Assembly (NCBI GenBank): GCA_964496435.1
Contig: CAZBZP010000005.1
Span: 1-64,000, forward strand
Reading direction: 5' to 3'
DNA length: 64,000 bases
From: Berkiella sp964496435
Lineage (GTDB): Bacteria; Pseudomonadota; Gammaproteobacteria; Berkiellales; Berkiellaceae
The notes under the pieces were generated by a model that saw nothing but the letters and a program-made list of their open reading frames with translations, was not told where the DNA came from and did not search any database. Position numbers and translations under genes: made by a program. This document shows, one piece after another, positions 7,676-16,993 of this stretch (the first letter of the stretch is position 1; every line of letters begins with the position of its first letter).

Positions 7676-10600
7676 GTGAAAAATCAATTTACGCTTTTAA
7701 CCAAGCGCCGCTTTTTGCCTCTATTCATAACCCAATTTCTTGGCGCATTTAATGATAATTTATTTAAAATTGCGCTGGTAACACTCATTACCTACTTTGT
7801 TGCAGACAAATTAACGGTCAAAGCTGATATCTTGGTTCCCCTGACAGGTTGCTTGCTGATTCTCCCCATGTTCTTATTTTCAGCACAAGCAGGCGCCATT
7901 GCTGATAAGTTTGAAAAAGCCAAACTCATTCGCATCATCAAAATAGCTGAAATCATTTTAATGTTGATTGGTGCGGTTGGCTTTATTTTACAGAATGTCA
8001 CGTTGCTCATGACGGTGCTCTTTTTGCTGGGTGCCCAAGCGACCTTTTTCGGCCCTATCAAATACAGTATCTTGCCACAGCATTTATTAGATGATGAGCT
8101 GGTTGCAGGTAACGGCTTAATTGAATCAGGCACCTTTTTAGCAATATTATTAGGAAATATTTTAGGGGTTATTTTCATCTCCATGCCAAATGGTTTGGTC
8201 GTTATTTCAGCCATGGTTATTTTAATGGCAGCCCTGGGATATTTCAGTAGTTGTTTCATTCCGCAAGCGAATGCACCTGCACCAGATTTAAAGTTATCCT
8301 TAAATTTGGCTAAGGAAACTTGGAAGGTTGTTAATTTTACGCGTAATCCTACCAGCGTCTTTTTATGTATCTTAGGTATTTCTTGGTTTTGGTTGATTGG
8401 CTTTGTCTTTTTATCTGTGTTTCCCAATTATGCCAAGGATGTTATTGGCGCTAATGAAGATGTCTTTATTCTCTTTTTGGCTATTTTTTCTATTGGTATT
8501 GGTATCGGTTCTGGTTTATGCAATAAATTACTTAAAGGTCAAATTGAAGCAACCTTTGTTCCCTTAGCAGCCTTAGGGATGAGCATTTTTACATTTGATT
8601 TATATTTTGCCAGCCCAACCGCAATCGCGCACAGTGGCCACTTATTAACCATCAAGCAATTTCTGCATAGCCCACATCATTGGCGCATCATGATAGATAT
8701 GCTGTTAATTGCCGTGTGTGGTGGTATTTATATTGTACCCTTATATGCCATTATGCAGCATGTTTCTGAAGATTCGCATAAAGCGCGTGTTATTGCCAGC
8801 AATAATATTATGAACGCATTGTTCATGACGGTGGCTGCTATTGCTACCATGCTCATGTTTAAATATAACATGACCATTATGCAGGTATTTCTAACGGTAG
8901 GTTTTATCAATTTAATCGCCGTAGTTCAAAGTTGTCGCTTATTGCCTGGTGATTTAATCAAATCCATTTTAAGGCTGGTTTTTCAATTACTTTATCGCGT
9001 TGATGTGAAGGGCTTGGAAAATTTCCATAAAGCAGGTGAACGTGTCGTTATTTCACCCAACCATACTTCCTTTTTGGATGGACTTTTGCTGGCGGCCTTT
9101 TTGCCAGGGCGTTTATCCTTTGCGATGTACAGTGGTTATGCCAAAAAATGGTGGATGAAGCCCATCGGCTATTTGGTAGATATTTTTGGTTTAGATCCCA
9201 CTAATCCTTATATTATGAAAGCCATTGTTAAATATGTTAAGGAAGATAAAAAATTAGTAATTTTCCCTGAAGGTCGTATCACGGTCACAGGCGCTCTCAT
9301 GAAGGTCTATGAAGGCCCCGGCATGATTGCAGATAAAGCTGATGCGACTATTTTGCCGCTGTTAATTGAAGGTGCTCAATACTCACCCTTTTCGCGCTTA
9401 AAAGGGCGCGTTCATTTGAGATGGTTTCCTAAAATTACTTTAACGTTGTTTGAACCCAGAAAAATAAAAGTGGATGAAAGTGTTTCAGGAAGACGTCGTC
9501 GCCAACTTATTGGCGAAGAACTTTATCAAATCATGTCGACAATTTTCTTTTTAGGCACTAACTTAGACAAAACCTTGTTTAAATCTTTGCTGGATGCCAA
9601 ACGTCTGCATGGGGCCAAGCATAAAATAGCAGAAGATATTAAACGAGAACCCCTGACTTATGGTCGTTTAGTGTTAGGTAGCATTGTTTTGGGTCGAAAA
9701 TTGGCGAAAATGACAAAGCCAGGTGAGGTCGTGGGACTGCTCATGCCCAATGTGCTGGCCAGCATTGTTACTTTTTTTGGCTTGCAAGCCTATTCACGGG
9801 TCGTTGCCTTATTAAACTTTTCAAGTGGGGCACAAAGTGTTTCCATTGCTTGTGTGACCGCGCAAATTAAATTGGTGTGTACATCTCGGGCCTTTATCGA
9901 AGCCGCTAAATTGCAAGCCATGATAAAAGCGATAGAAGAAAAAAATGTTAAAATTCTTTACTTAGAAGATTTAAAACAGCAAATTGGCATTTTTGATAAG
10001 TTGATGGGTATTATTGGTGCAAAACTTCCTTGGTTAATTGGCCTAAGACAAAAAGCAGAATTTGCCAATAAACCTGCCGTCATTTTATTTACTTCTGGTT
10101 CAGAAGGTACGCCCAAGGCAGTTGTACTAAGCAGCCGAAATTTACACGCTAATAAGGCGCAACTCGCAAGCCGCGTTGATTTTACCCCCAGTGATATTGT
10201 GCTTAATGCCTTACCTATTTTCCATTCCTTTGGTTTAACTGCGGGCACCATACTACCTATTTTATATGGCATGAAAGTGTTCTTTTATCCTTCCCCCTTA
10301 CACTATCGAATTATTCCAGAACTTTCTTATGATATAAACGCAACCATTTTATTTGGAACCAATACCTTTTTAGCTGGCTATGCGCGCTTTGCACATCCTT
10401 ATGATTTCTATAGCATTCGTTATGTTTATGCTGGCGCTGAAAAATTAAAAGAAGAAAACAGGCGTTTGTGGGCGGATAAATTTGGCGTGCGTATATTTGA
10501 AGGTTATGGAGCAACAGAAACAGCGCCGGTTATTTCAGCCAATACACCCATGCACAATAAACCAGGTTCAGTAGGGCAATTAATGCCGGGTATTGAATTC

Positions 10601-11104
10601 AAACTTGAAACAGTTCCCAATATCAATGATGGGGGCAAGCTATGTGTCAAGGGGCCCAATATTATGTTGGGTTATATGTTTTATGATAATCCTGGTGTTT
10701 TGGTGCCACCCGCTGAAGGTTGGTATGACACTGGGGATATTGTTTCAATGGATAAGGATGGTTATATCACCATTCAAGGGCGAGCAAAACGTTTTGCTAA
10801 AATTGCCGGTGAGATGATTTCCCTGAGCTTTGTTGAGCAATATCTGGATAAATTATGGCCCGATGCGCATCATGCCGTTGTTTCAATACCAGATGAAAAA
10901 AAAGGCGAACAATTGGTCTTAGTGACCACGCAGCAAGGTGCTGATAAGGCAGACATTATCCAATATGCTAAGGCCAATGGAATTACTGAATTGTCCGTGC
11001 CAAAAATGATTCATTTTGTCGAAAAGATGCCCTTACTGGGCAGTGGCAAAGTAGATTATGCTGGTGTGAGCGCTCTTATTAATAAATATCCAAGTCAAAC
11101 TTAA
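7676..11104 (+). CDS. aas: Fused lysophospholipid transporter / acyltransferase / acyl-ACP synthetase
   Basis: 1142 residues in three parts. Residues 1-420 are a 12-helix major facilitator domain like LplT, which flips lysophosphatidylethanolamine inward. Residues 440-620 are a PlsC-type acyltransferase with the HX4D motif at His463-Asp468 (NHTSFLD) and FPEGR. Residues 640-1140 are an AMP-forming acyl-ACP/CoA synthetase with FTSGSEGTPKAV near 804, YGATETAP near 943 and YDTGD near 1019. Together they re-acylate lysophospholipids at the inner membrane. E. coli uses separate LplT and Aas proteins; this three-part fusion occurs in several proteobacteria. The start is GTG with AGGAAG upstream. It overlaps the convergent Fic-like gene by 4 bases. 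Confidence 0.9.
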   Translation: MKNQFTLLTKRRFLPLFITQFLGAFNDNLFKIALVTLITYFVADKLTVKADILVPLTGCLLILPMFLFSAQAGAIADKFEKAKLIRIIKIAEIILMLIGAVGFILQNVTLLMTVLFLLGAQATFFGPIKYSILPQHLLDDELVAGNGLIESGTFLAILLGNILGVIFISMPNGLVVISAMVILMAALGYFSSCFIPQANAPAPDLKLSLNLAKETWKVVNFTRNPTSVFLCILGISWFWLIGFVFLSVFPNYAKDVIGANEDVFILFLAIFSIGIGIGSGLCNKLLKGQIEATFVPLAALGMSIFTFDLYFASPTAIAHSGHLLTIKQFLHSPHHWRIMIDMLLIAVCGGIYIVPLYAIMQHVSEDSHKARVIASNNIMNALFMTVAAIATMLMFKYNMTIMQVFLTVGFINLIAVVQSCRLLPGDLIKSILRLVFQLLYRVDVKGLENFHKAGERVVISPNHTSFLDGLLLAAFLPGRLSFAMYSGYAKKWWMKPIGYLVDIFGLDPTNPYIMKAIVKYVKEDKKLVIFPEGRITVTGALMKVYEGPGMIADKADATILPLLIEGAQYSPFSRLKGRVHLRWFPKITLTLFEPRKIKVDESVSGRRRRQLIGEELYQIMSTIFFLGTNLDKTLFKSLLDAKRLHGAKHKIAEDIKREPLTYGRLVLGSIVLGRKLAKMTKPGEVVGLLMPNVLASIVTFFGLQAYSRVVALLNFSSGAQSVSIACVTAQIKLVCTSRAFIEAAKLQAMIKAIEEKNVKILYLEDLKQQIGIFDKLMGIIGAKLPWLIGLRQKAEFANKPAVILFTSGSEGTPKAVVLSSRNLHANKAQLASRVDFTPSDIVLNALPIFHSFGLTAGTILPILYGMKVFFYPSPLHYRIIPELSYDINATILFGTNTFLAGYARFAHPYDFYSIRYVYAGAEKLKEENRRLWADKFGVRIFEGYGATETAPVISANTPMHNKPGSVGQLMPGIEFKLETVPNINDGGKLCVKGPNIMLGYMFYDNPGVLVPPAEGWYDTGDIVSMDKDGYITIQGRAKRFAKIAGEMISLSFVEQYLDKLWPDAHHAVVSIPDEKKGEQLVLVTTQQGADKADIIQYAKANGITELSVPKMIHFVEKMPLLGSGKVDYAGVSALINKYPSQT

Positions 11105-12333
11105 AACATCTTTTTCTTATAACGGGGTTCATTAGTAAAAAGATCTTGCGCTATACTTGCGAGTGTAGATAAGAGCTCAGCGCATTCCTGAGCCTCATTT
11201 TCTGTACACATAGGTTCATTTTCAAAAGCATCATGGTTGAGAATATGTTTGCAGCTATAAAAACCATCTATTACATCTTGCATTAACTCATGGCTGCTAT
11301 AACAATCAAAGCGATTCGGATTTTTTAGCATCGTGAAGGGGAAGTCGTTCTTCACTAATTCTCGCAATAGAGTGATAATGCAAATGGCTCTGCAGTTAGC
11401 ATCCCAAAAAGGATGTATGCGCTCTATTAAACCAATCATGTCAACTATTAAGCGAAGCTTTTCTTCTTTCGTGGAAGCCATGCCTACATTTTGGTTATAT
11501 GCTAATAAAATATCTTCTAAACGTTTTTTTAATGCCTCTCCCCAAAGGACTGTGGAGATGCGTGAGCTTGTTACATTATAATCAGAGCCTAATCCTGCAT
11601 GACGACACACTTCATGATAGCCATCGATTGAAGCATTGCTGTCTTTGCCAATTTGGGAGATCCCAAAACCGACTGTTTCATCTCTGTCACGATAAGGGCT
11701 GGAAAAGTTAGCCTGTTGCAAGTCATTAACACCCTGTACATTTTGTACGCATGCCTCATGAATGGCAACGAGTAATTTAAAATCTAAATCACTTTGTAAA
11801 TCGGACAAGGCCAATTTTAAAGCTTTTGTCATGGCAACTAAAGCACCATTTTGACGTTTTTGATAAGACAAGGGTGGTTCATCCTTTTGCTTGTCAGTAC
11901 CAACAAATAAACGCCATAGATTTTGCGATTGGATTAATAGCTTTAAATCAGCTTGATAATTACATTCTTGTTTAAATTCTTGTGGTATAACCGGGCTTGC
12001 CATGGGGTTTTCAGTGGTGGGGAATGCGGCATGGGAAAATAACCCTTGCTCTAACCATGATTTTAATAGTTGCAACTCTTCTGCATTCTCGGTGTTATAA
12101 CAATGTACTATGATGGTATCAATGCTTAAGCCTTTTATAAATATAGGGGATTTTTCTAAAAGTAATTTGGCCGGCTCTGATAGCAGAGAGTGAAAGTGTT
12201 TTGCCAGTAAATGGATGTTAAATGCTTGGAATTTATCTTTCTCATTTCGATATTCGTCTAATAGCTTTTTTAAGCCAAGCTTCATGTACAGCCAAAAGTC
12301 ACGCTCTTGTTCAAATACGCCATGATTTATCAT
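11101..12333 (-). CDS. Fic-like domain protein, paralogue 1
   Basis: 410 residues. The C-terminal half is a Fic-like helical domain whose active-site motif is HPFWDANCR (residues 307-315; bases 11389-11415). The canonical motif is HPFx(D/E)GN(G/K)RxxR. Here G becomes A, the position before Arg is Cys, and the second Arg is Ile, but the catalytic His, Asn and first Arg are kept. Fic enzymes transfer AMP or other phosphate-containing groups to hydroxyls of target proteins. Residues 218-248 (ETVGFGISQIG, GYHEVC) are conserved with the divergent neighbour. No signal peptide or membrane helix. Function and secretion are inferred. Confidence 0.8.
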   Translation of the reverse strand: MINHGVFEQERDFWLYMKLGLKKLLDEYRNEKDKFQAFNIHLLAKHFHSLLSEPAKLLLEKSPIFIKGLSIDTIIVHCYNTENAEELQLLKSWLEQGLFSHAAFPTTENPMASPVIPQEFKQECNYQADLKLLIQSQNLWRLFVGTDKQKDEPPLSYQKRQNGALVAMTKALKLALSDLQSDLDFKLLVAIHEACVQNVQGVNDLQQANFSSPYRDRDETVGFGISQIGKDSNASIDGYHEVCRHAGLGSDYNVTSSRISTVLWGEALKKRLEDILLAYNQNVGMASTKEEKLRLIVDMIGLIERIHPFWDANCRAICIITLLRELVKNDFPFTMLKNPNRFDCYSSHELMQDVIDGFYSCKHILNHDAFENEPMCTENEAQECAELLSTLASIAQDLFTNEPRYKKKMF

Positions 12334-12564
12334 TTTAGGCCCATATAATTTTTGGTTTTTTTAATCTCGTGTAAATACTGCTAAGTATTCAATAATCAAA
12401 GGGAAATTCTACTTTGTGGCGCTCAATGTTTGAAGTATTTATATCGGTTAATACCTCGCTCTGAGCGCAAACTAACACGTGAGGATACACAAGTCTTTCA
12501 TACATTGGAACTATTAAGCCTCATTTTCAGTCTTTTTAGGAGAACTCCAATTTTGGTGGATGAG

Positions 12565-13815
12565 ATGTCAAGATATTCCAGCAATACCATTTTTGAAACA
12601 GCAACCAAAGCTTCTCACAATCAAGAGGCTGAAAAAAAGAAAATTTGGATTTTAATCAAAAAAGCCTTGCTGAAACAGTATGAACAAAATAAGGAAAACA
12701 ACAGCGCTAATCTGTCCGTCGAAGAAATTGCAGCAGACATCAGGCCCAGTCTGGCGCAGGGCGGGCTCGATAGTTTATTGAACGCAAATCCAGTTTATTC
12801 GCTTCATACTTTAAAAAAGCAGATAATTGAAAATGAACTTAACTTTAATACGCCACAACCCTTTGAAACCATTAAAAGCTGGGTAGAAAAGGGGCTTTTA
12901 GCAGAATTGACCTTGCCAACAGAACCTTACGACCCCGCTATGGTGCCTGAGCAATATTATCAGCAATCAACTTACAAAGAGCTAATGTCCGATCTTGTTA
13001 CCAATAAGGTAGGCTGGCGTTTGTTTGTGGATGGAACAAAACAATGTGCAGAAACAGCCGCCAGTTATGATGAGCGCGAACCCGGCTGTTTGTTAGCAAT
13101 GGCCAAAGCCTTTACCCATGCAATGCACATTGTCCCAGAACCACTGACATTTGAAACTATTATAAATCTACACAAATTATGTCTTGAAGGGGTAAACAAA
13201 TTAAATGAGGATCCTCTCAGCGTGGAGCCATTTCGCAAGAGTAATGATATTGTTGGTTTTGGTTTGACAGAAATTGGAAACGAAAAAACCAAAACGATAA
13301 ATGGTTACCGTGAACTATGTTTATACCCCGACATTGATAAAGATTACACCGTGCGCTGTAATCGCGTGCAGGCTATTTTGTATGGTGAAGCCTTGGAGAA
13401 AAGAGTTAAGACGATTCTAACAAATTACGAAATTGTAATGAACACTAAGATGTCTAAGGAAGAAAGATTACGTCAAATTGTTTCGCTCGTTGCGTTGCTT
13501 GAACGTATACATCCTTTTTGGGATGCTAATTGTCGTACCTTATGTGTTATGGTGCTCAATAAAGAATTGGTTCGCCACGGCTTTCCTCTGACGATTTTAG
13601 AAGATCCTAATCGTTTTGATTGTTTCAGTCGTGAGGAATTAATGAATGAAGTAATCAACGGATTTAAACATTATGATTATGTCAAAGAACATCATTGCTT
13701 TCCAGGTGAAGATGTTACGACTAAAACAGGTAAAAACGAAGATCCCATACTTGTGCATGCCATTGAAGATGCGCTGAGTGTATTAAAACCTTATTCATTA
13801 TCTAATCGCTATTAA
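12565..13815 (+). CDS. Fic-like domain protein, paralogue 2
   Basis: 416 residues from the ATG at 12565, which has GGTGGA just upstream and aligns with the start of the divergent paralogue. The frame stays open upstream to a TTG at 12430, which would add 45 residues but lacks a good ribosome site. The Fic-like motif HPFWDANCR (316-324; bases 13510-13536) is identical to that of paralogue 1. WRLFV, VGFG, GYRELC, GEALEKR and DPNRFDCF blocks are also shared. The two genes are divergent, pointing to a local duplication with inversion. The same Gly-to-Ala and Gly/Lys-to-Cys substitutions in both suggest a distinct subfamily rather than decay. Confidence 0.8.
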   Translation: MSRYSSNTIFETATKASHNQEAEKKKIWILIKKALLKQYEQNKENNSANLSVEEIAADIRPSLAQGGLDSLLNANPVYSLHTLKKQIIENELNFNTPQPFETIKSWVEKGLLAELTLPTEPYDPAMVPEQYYQQSTYKELMSDLVTNKVGWRLFVDGTKQCAETAASYDEREPGCLLAMAKAFTHAMHIVPEPLTFETIINLHKLCLEGVNKLNEDPLSVEPFRKSNDIVGFGLTEIGNEKTKTINGYRELCLYPDIDKDYTVRCNRVQAILYGEALEKRVKTILTNYEIVMNTKMSKEERLRQIVSLVALLERIHPFWDANCRTLCVMVLNKELVRHGFPLTILEDPNRFDCFSREELMNEVINGFKHYDYVKEHHCFPGEDVTTKTGKNEDPILVHAIEDALSVLKPYSLSNRY

Positions 13816-13950
13816 GACCTGAATTTAAATCACTCCTCATTTATCCAGAACTTACAAAAAAATATTAAAATTCCCTAAAACAGTGTCAAACTTTTGACGA
13901 AAACATATTGTCGAGACAAGAAATCTTTCGAAAGAGTATGGGGAAATAAT

Positions 13951-14331
13951 ATGAGAACATTACTATTTGCAGTATTAATGAGTGTTTTTTGTTCAGCTTT
14001 TGCAGTAGAAGGTTCGCTCAGAGCGACAAGCTATGCGCCACCTGTTGATAGTGAAGGCTGGAAACATCGTTTTGATGCTTATTATGGCGATGGTTTTGGT
14101 AATTACTGGGATTTAAATTGCCATCAAGCGAAGAAAAATGGATACTACTTCCATAAGTTTAATGGTCGTTACTATCCAATGTACCAATATCCTAGATTTG
14201 GTCATTATGGTCACCACTATCATCCATTTTTCATGAAACACTCACAAAACAATCCAAAGGGATTTTATCGTTGCATAAACCGCGAAGGCTTATCAGTCGA
14301 ATGCTATAAGCAGCACGGCAAAAGAGGATAA
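13951..14331 (+). CDS. Small secreted Tyr/His/Phe-rich protein
   Basis: 126 residues. The ATG at 13951 follows GGGGAAA and opens a clear signal peptide (MRTLLFAVLMSVFCSAFA, cleavage before VEGS). A longer reading from a TTG at 13894 would bury that signal and is rejected. The mature part is rich in Tyr, His, Phe and Gly, with a stretch near residues 75-95 full of aromatic and His residues, and three cysteines. Such composition suits a periplasmic or surface protein that may bind metal or cell wall, but no family is recognised. It stands alone and is closed by a strong terminator. Confidence 0.75.
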   Translation: MRTLLFAVLMSVFCSAFAVEGSLRATSYAPPVDSEGWKHRFDAYYGDGFGNYWDLNCHQAKKNGYYFHKFNGRYYPMYQYPRFGHYGHHYHPFFMKHSQNNPKGFYRCINREGLSVECYKQHGKRG

Positions 14332-14336
14332 AAAAA

Positions 14337-14359
14337 GGGGCCAAAGGCCCCTTTTTTTT
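14337..14359. terminator. Bidirectional intrinsic terminator
   Basis: GGGGCC-AAA-GGCCCC is followed by eight Ts on the plus strand and preceded by seven As. It therefore terminates both the small secreted gene and the convergent gene ending at 14371. Confidence 0.9.
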
Positions 14360-14370
14360 GCTTGCAATAA

Positions 14371-15780
14371 TTATGATATCGCTTTTTTGATAACTACTGA
14401 AGTCGAATCATCTGACATTAAATTCAGTCGCATCTCTTCCAGTAAAGCCTTCTTTTGCGGTTGTTTTTCAACCATCTGTGCTAATGCGTTATAGTATTGC
14501 GGACGTTCCTCAAGGCTAAATTTTGATTTAAAGTATTTTTCACATAATTTCTCCTTGCCAGGCACTAAAAGTGGCAAGAGTATTTTGAGATGAATACATT
14601 GCTTTATATCAGGTTGTTGGGCACTGAAAATAAGTGGTTTAGCGCTTTCTACTATATTCAAATTGAATTTGATTTTTATCAGTGCCTTAATAGGGTTATA
14701 GCGTGTTTCATCAGCATGTGCTAAATCAGCTGCTTGATCATAGAAAATTTGACCGTTCACAGACAAGAGTGAGGGAAATTCATCAAGTAACCACTGTAGA
14801 GCCAAGAGATCTCCTGCTTGAATGAATTGTTTGATTAGCGCTGGGCCACTTTCACGCAAGCTTAGAAAAGGATGATCTACTTTTGCAATGGCATCTAATT
14901 TATTTTGCCTTTTACGGCTTTCTTCTCTTTCCTTATCTCTTGCTCTTTTTTGGGTTTCCTTAAACTCCTGAATGACAACATCAGGGATAGGTTCTGCAGC
15001 GGTTTGAGGCGCTGTCGCAAAGTGGGCCGGGGTTAATGCAGACACCATGTCCTGTTGCGATTGTGCACTCGCACCGCTATCTGATACCGGCACATGTACC
15101 GCATCAGTACGATGTTTGCCTGCAAAGACATTTATACTGGTTGTGGGGCGTCCGCCGGTGAGATCCAAGGTTTTTGCCCGTGGTTTATGATCTAAGTACA
15201 AATTTGATGAAGGTCTTTCAAAACATAAAATTTGTTCCATGCTCAGCGGCATTTGGTATTGTGCGGCCACCATCAATATATCTGAAATCAGATCCTTTAC
15301 GGTCTGCAGTGTAACATGGTAATCATTGAAAAACATTTTATCTATTTTTTGATGCTCTCTAAATTGTGCTGCTTTGGCATTTTCATAAGTATATGCTTGA
15401 TATTTTGAACTAACACCGTCAAATTCATTTGATTCAAACCAGGGTAGCCCGCAGATGTGCATGGCTAAGAAAACAGGTGCTCTTTTGTCACTTAGAAAAT
15501 TTATTTTTTTTGCAAGCGAGTAAGTGATGCTTAGTCCAGAAAAATCTAATCCTAACTCATAGAAATGTAAAATTAACAATATAGCTTTTTCATTGCTAAG
15601 TTGATGAGCGCTTTTATCAAAAACAGCCATGAGAACTTCATTCATTTCAGATATGTTCTCTTCAATAAATTGTTGTAACTGCGCTTTGTTGGTTATAAAG
15701 AAATCAATGTCTGAAATATCTATAGCTGTTAATATTTCTTTTAAGGAGAGAGAATGTTGTGTTGCGGGGGCGTTTAACAT
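14371..15780 (-). CDS. Unrecognised cytoplasmic protein with helical domains
   Basis: 469 residues, not recognised. Residues 1-190 are mostly helical. Residues 195-270 are Ser/Ala/Thr/Pro-rich and likely a linker. Residues 270-300 are a highly charged helix (KETQKRARDKEREESRKR). Residues 300-450 hold helical pairs such as GPALIKQFIQAGDLLALQWLLDEFP, cut here as ALIKQFIQAGDLLALQW, which resemble degenerate ankyrin repeats. There is no signal peptide or membrane helix. The pattern of linker plus repeats is common in effector-like proteins of intracellular bacteria, but no function can be assigned. Confidence 0.72.
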   Translation of the reverse strand: MLNAPATQHSLSLKEILTAIDISDIDFFITNKAQLQQFIEENISEMNEVLMAVFDKSAHQLSNEKAILLILHFYELGLDFSGLSITYSLAKKINFLSDKRAPVFLAMHICGLPWFESNEFDGVSSKYQAYTYENAKAAQFREHQKIDKMFFNDYHVTLQTVKDLISDILMVAAQYQMPLSMEQILCFERPSSNLYLDHKPRAKTLDLTGGRPTTSINVFAGKHRTDAVHVPVSDSGASAQSQQDMVSALTPAHFATAPQTAAEPIPDVVIQEFKETQKRARDKEREESRKRQNKLDAIAKVDHPFLSLRESGPALIKQFIQAGDLLALQWLLDEFPSLLSVNGQIFYDQAADLAHADETRYNPIKALIKIKFNLNIVESAKPLIFSAQQPDIKQCIHLKILLPLLVPGKEKLCEKYFKSKFSLEERPQYYNALAQMVEKQPQKKALLEEMRLNLMSDDSTSVVIKKAIS

Positions 15781-15884
15781 AGTAGAAATTTCTCTGATAA
15801 TTAATAAAGGCGGAATATAGCAAGCAAGTTGAACAAAATCTGCCAGAAATTAATATATTAAGAGGGGGCGATTCACAACAAGTG

Positions 15885-15907
15885 AAAAAAAAGGGGCTTA
15901 TACCCCT
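15885..15907 (-). terminator. Terminator downstream of znuA
   Basis: On the minus strand AGGGG-TATAAG-CCCCT is followed by a run of eight Ts, about 75 bases past the znuA stop. The plus strand also has a T-rich tail, so it may work both ways. Confidence 0.75.
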
Positions 15908-15979
15908 CTTTTTATTTATATTTTTGTCTGTGCGCTTCGTGCCAAGCTTTGTAGTTTTTGGGCTTGCTTAAATCTAAAC

Positions 15980-16936
15980 TCAAGATTCTAAACAGCTTTG
16001 CATGGTTTTGGCGATGCCCAGCATAATTTCTTGATAAGCATAGATCCCTGCTTGTATTCTCGCACCCAGAGGATCTAGTTCCCTAAATGTAACGCCAGCA
16101 TCTTTGAGCAGCTCTTCCATTTTACTATCATTGAATTCTGTTTCTCTAAAAACACAGCGCACCTTTTGGTCTTTTATAAGTGTTTTTACTTCAAGTAAAG
16201 ATTTTGCACTTAAGGGTAAATGCGGGTTAAGCATAAATGTGCCGACCGCATCTAGGTTAAATTCCTTTTCGAAATACTGATAACCATCATGGTAAACCAT
16301 AAAGGGTTTGTCATGAACTGATGCTAATTTTTGATTAATCATCGATTTTAATTGCATGATACTATTTTTTAGTGTCTGCGCATTTGCTTGGTAGTGGCTT
16401 GCATTTTCGTGATCAAGATTAGCTAAATACTGAGATATATAATCAATCACTATCAAAGCATTATCTGTTGATAACCAAAAATGAGGATCTATGCTGCCTT
16501 TGCCATGATTATGTGAGTCATGGTTATGTTCTTGTTCCTCATTTTCATGCTCATCATGATCATGCGAATGAGCCCATTGTCTGCCTGAACGTTGCTCAAG
16601 TAAATGTAAATTTGGGATCTCAAGAAAAGTAATAACACCATATTGTGGATGCAGGGAAGCCAAAGGTCTTTGCATAAATCCTTCTAAAGAGGGCCCGACC
16701 CACATAATCAAATCAGCTTGCTGAAGGGCTTGTAGATTGGAGGGTTTAAGCGAAAAGGTATGTGGAGAGCTATCATCAGGTAAGAGCAGAGTTGGTTTTG
16801 CCACATTTTGCATAATAGCGCTCACCAGCCCGTGTAAAGGCTTTATGGTTACCACCACGCGAGGGGCGCCATAGCAAAGCCCAAAGCAAAAAAATAAGCT
16901 CAAGAAAAGAGTGAGTCGCTTTAACATAAATCTCAT
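15980..16936 (-). CDS. znuA: Zinc ABC transporter, periplasmic binding protein
   Basis: 318 residues with a signal peptide (about residues 1-23). The domain is the cluster A-1 metal-binding fold. A His/Asp/Glu-rich loop (HSHDHDEHENEEQEHNHD, near 122-140) is typical of ZnuA and helps collect zinc. Conserved ligands lie in KPLHGLVSAIM, DPHFWLS, and MVYHDGYQYF. It delivers zinc to ZnuBC, encoded divergently. ATG at 16936 follows AAGG. A Zur-type operator would be expected in the 57-base gap before znuC, but I see no convincing consensus there. Confidence 0.93.
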   Translation of the reverse strand: MRFMLKRLTLFLSLFFCFGLCYGAPRVVVTIKPLHGLVSAIMQNVAKPTLLLPDDSSPHTFSLKPSNLQALQQADLIMWVGPSLEGFMQRPLASLHPQYGVITFLEIPNLHLLEQRSGRQWAHSHDHDEHENEEQEHNHDSHNHGKGSIDPHFWLSTDNALIVIDYISQYLANLDHENASHYQANAQTLKNSIMQLKSMINQKLASVHDKPFMVYHDGYQYFEKEFNLDAVGTFMLNPHLPLSAKSLLEVKTLIKDQKVRCVFRETEFNDSKMEELLKDAGVTFRELDPLGARIQAGIYAYQEIMLGIAKTMQSCLES

Positions 16937-16993
16937 CGGCCTTTAAAATAGTGTGTGCTAGAATCTATCACATCTGTTAGTATCATAAAAGTT

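Noticed and set aside
7792..8427. 211-codon frame antisense to the aas transporter domain
   Set aside because: Lys/Met/Ile-rich shadow of membrane-helix codons; the opposite strand has a clear MFS domain.
12430..12564. TTG start adding 45 residues to the second Fic-like protein
   Set aside because: No good ribosome site, and the paralogue aligns from the ATG at 12565. The frame is open, so this is not fully excluded.
13894..13950. TTG start adding 19 residues to the small secreted protein
   Set aside because: It would place the signal peptide internally; ATG at 13951 follows GGGGAAA.
15908..15980. Reading frame just past znuA that would encode a short Trp/His/Lys-rich peptide
   Set aside because: It has no start codon or ribosome site of its own and would need a frameshift out of znuA; no support.
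16937..16993. Zur operator in the znuA-znuC gap
   Set aside because: Only loose TGTTA/ATAA fragments are present; no palindrome close to the known Zur consensus.
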